Assembly: GCA_030668345.1 (NCBI GenBank) | Contig: DAOUUD010000089.1 | Span: 1 to 7,012 of the forward strand | Direction of reading: 5' to 3' | Source of the DNA: Candidatus Cloacimonadota bacterium | GTDB taxonomy: Bacteria > Cloacimonadota > Cloacimonadia > Cloacimonadales > TCS61 | DNA length: 7,012 bases | Program-made: the position numbers and the translations under genes | Shown here: one piece after another, positions 5,959-7,012 of the stretch | Numbering within the stretch: position 1 is the first letter of the stretch | Layout of the letters: every line of letters starts with the position of its first letter | Notes under the pieces: generated by a model | Database searches by the model: none | What the model was told of the DNA's origin: nothing | The model's input: the letters and a program-made list of their open reading frames with translations, nothing else

Positions 5959-6789
5959 ATGAAAACCGGTAAAATAACGCTGTTTTTCTGTCTGATCATT
6001 TTATTCACATGCACTTATAAAAATAACGATTTTGCCCGGAAAGAATATTACCAAACCATACAACTGGATGGGCTTTTTACTATTTCAGGACAAACTCCAT
6101 TAAATTCCAACTCAATACATAAATTTGAAAGCTGCTGGCGATTTATGTATAGCAAGAAAGGAAATCTGGAACTTGTAGAACATTTGAAATTTGCCGAACT
6201 GGCAAATGATCCGCAAAATGGAATTGCCTCTTATAAATGGAATTATGACGAAAATAATAATGTGGTGGAGTTCTGTAAATTTGATGTTCTATGTAATATG
6301 AAAGATCTCAATGGAATTGCCCTGGAACGCTATAAATATGACGAATCCGGGAATGTAATTGAACAGAAATCCTTTAAAGCATACAACCTGATTGTAGGCG
6401 ATACTGCTACTTACCAGATGACCAGTATGAAATATCACACGGATAATTCAATCTCTGAGATCAGCTTCTATCTTCCTTCTATAGAATTACGGGAATTCTA
6501 TGATGAAAGTACGCTAACGCGTAATTTATATGATATTCGTGGTAACCTGGTGGAAATTGTACATTACGATGAAAATGGAGATCTTGTAGTATGCGGAAAA
6601 CCACGATTTGCTAAAGCTTGTTTTGATTATGACGAATCTGACAATCATATTAAAACTGCATATTACGATGACAAAGGAAAACCGATAGAAGATAAATTCG
6701 GTGTGGCAGTTTATAAATATGAATATGATGAAAAAGGTAATTTAATAAGTACTCAAAAATTTTCTTCTTCTCATAAAAGAATGAAATGA
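5959..6789 (+). CDS. YD-repeat-containing probable lipoprotein
   Basis: The 276-residue product has a basic start (MKTGK), a hydrophobic stretch (7-17) and Cys18 in LFTC; Thr at -1 makes the lipobox imperfect, so it could instead be a cleaved or anchored signal. The body carries degenerate repeats of the type YDExGNxxE: YDENNN (96), YDESGN (127), YDIRGN (191), YDENGD (203), YDESDN (224), YDDKGK (236) and YDEKGN (256). They resemble RHS/YD repeats, which build beta-sheet shells or filaments and often bind carbohydrate, but there is no RHS core domain or toxin tip. Function is unknown; an envelope-exposed role is inferred. I chose ATG 5959 over an in-frame GTG at 5932 because the GTG lies within the terminator stem and would place nine extra residues before a typical signal peptide. 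No Shine-Dalgarno site precedes the ATG. The stop codon abuts that of the convergent gene. Confidence 0.8.
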   Translation: MKTGKITLFFCLIILFTCTYKNNDFARKEYYQTIQLDGLFTISGQTPLNSNSIHKFESCWRFMYSKKGNLELVEHLKFAELANDPQNGIASYKWNYDENNNVVEFCKFDVLCNMKDLNGIALERYKYDESGNVIEQKSFKAYNLIVGDTATYQMTSMKYHTDNSISEISFYLPSIELREFYDESTLTRNLYDIRGNLVEIVHYDENGDLVVCGKPRFAKACFDYDESDNHIKTAYYDDKGKPIEDKFGVAVYKYEYDEKGNLISTQKFSSSHKRMK

Positions 6790-7012
6790 TCATTCAATAA
6801 TTCTTATTCTATTATTAACTTCCGTAATTTCTCTCTTTCTCTCTTCCCCATCCGGAAATCTGATCTTAAGTTCGAATGGAAGTTTATAATCTCCCAATCC
6901 AAAATGCTGAATCAGTGAATGCTGATTGGTCGTTCCTTTCCCACCTTGAATTTCCCGGGTTAATATAATTTTTTCATTCGATAAAGTAAGACGTGTCCCA
7001 ATTCCATCGGAG
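6790..7012 (-). CDS. C-terminal end of an ASPIC/UnbV-domain protein (N-terminus outside window)
   Basis: The minus strand is open from the right edge to a TGA at 6790-6792, giving 73 residues. They follow the ASPIC/UnbV pattern in order: DGIGTRLTL at the start, REIQGGKGTTNQ, then QHFGLG, then LKIRFPDGEER, ending EVNNRIRIIE. In known members this domain follows FG-GAP/VCBS beta-propeller repeats in large secreted or surface proteins, so the missing part is probably such a propeller. The usual WPDG-type motif is FPDG here. Because no start or propeller is visible, a fragment or pseudogene cannot be excluded. It is convergent with the YD-repeat gene with no space between the stops, so no terminator fits between them. 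Confidence 0.8.
   Translation of the reverse strand, partial: SDGIGTRLTLSNEKIILTREIQGGKGTTNQHSLIQHFGLGDYKLPFELKIRFPDGEERKREITEVNNRIRIIE

Noticed and set aside
1..7012. Search for CRISPR arrays, tRNA or rRNA genes, insertion sequences, toxin-antitoxin or defence modules
   Set aside because: No spaced direct repeats, cloverleaf-like pattern, transposase motifs or paired small genes of those kinds were seen on either strand.

Overview
The window is AT-rich, tightly packed bacterial DNA. Four of the six visible gene starts have strong AGGAG/AGGAGG ribosome-binding sites. The gene content points to the FCB side of the bacterial tree: a large secreted protein built from beta-sandwich repeats, an ASPIC/UnbV protein end, a Bacteroidetes-type short phosphoglycerate dehydrogenase and YD-repeat lipoproteins. 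Strong Shine-Dalgarno sites are unusual in Bacteroidetes proper, so a relative such as Candidatus Cloacimonadota is my best guess. This is inference from family resemblance; no search was run.

Layout from left to right. Positions 1-2022 (minus) hold the first 674 codons of a large secreted modular protein whose C-terminus lies outside the window. A 248-bp AT-rich spacer follows, with a promoter candidate and weak inverted repeats. A short D-3-phosphoglycerate dehydrogenase gene (2271-3197, minus) comes next; its start is set by a GGAGGG site. A divergent promoter region separates it from a small pilin-like membrane protein (3339-3704, plus). A near-perfect intrinsic terminator then sits directly in front of folC (3761-5074, plus). 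After folC come two probable lipoprotein genes in tandem (5129-5920 and 5959-6789, plus), again separated by a strong terminator that almost touches the second start codon. At the right edge a minus-strand gene enters (6790-7012, C-terminal 73 residues only); it encodes the end of an ASPIC/UnbV domain and converges on the last lipoprotein gene with abutting stop codons.

The genes do not form one obvious pathway. Two are core metabolism (serine and folate biosynthesis, which meet in one-carbon metabolism through serine and tetrahydrofolate). The other five look like cell-envelope or exported proteins. I see no mobile element, CRISPR array, tRNA, rRNA or defence system. The most notable signal is regulatory: two different genes, folC and the YD-repeat lipoprotein, have no Shine-Dalgarno site and begin with the same ten bases, CCTTATGAAA, just downstream of an intrinsic-terminator hairpin. 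All the other visible starts have a canonical ribosome-binding site.
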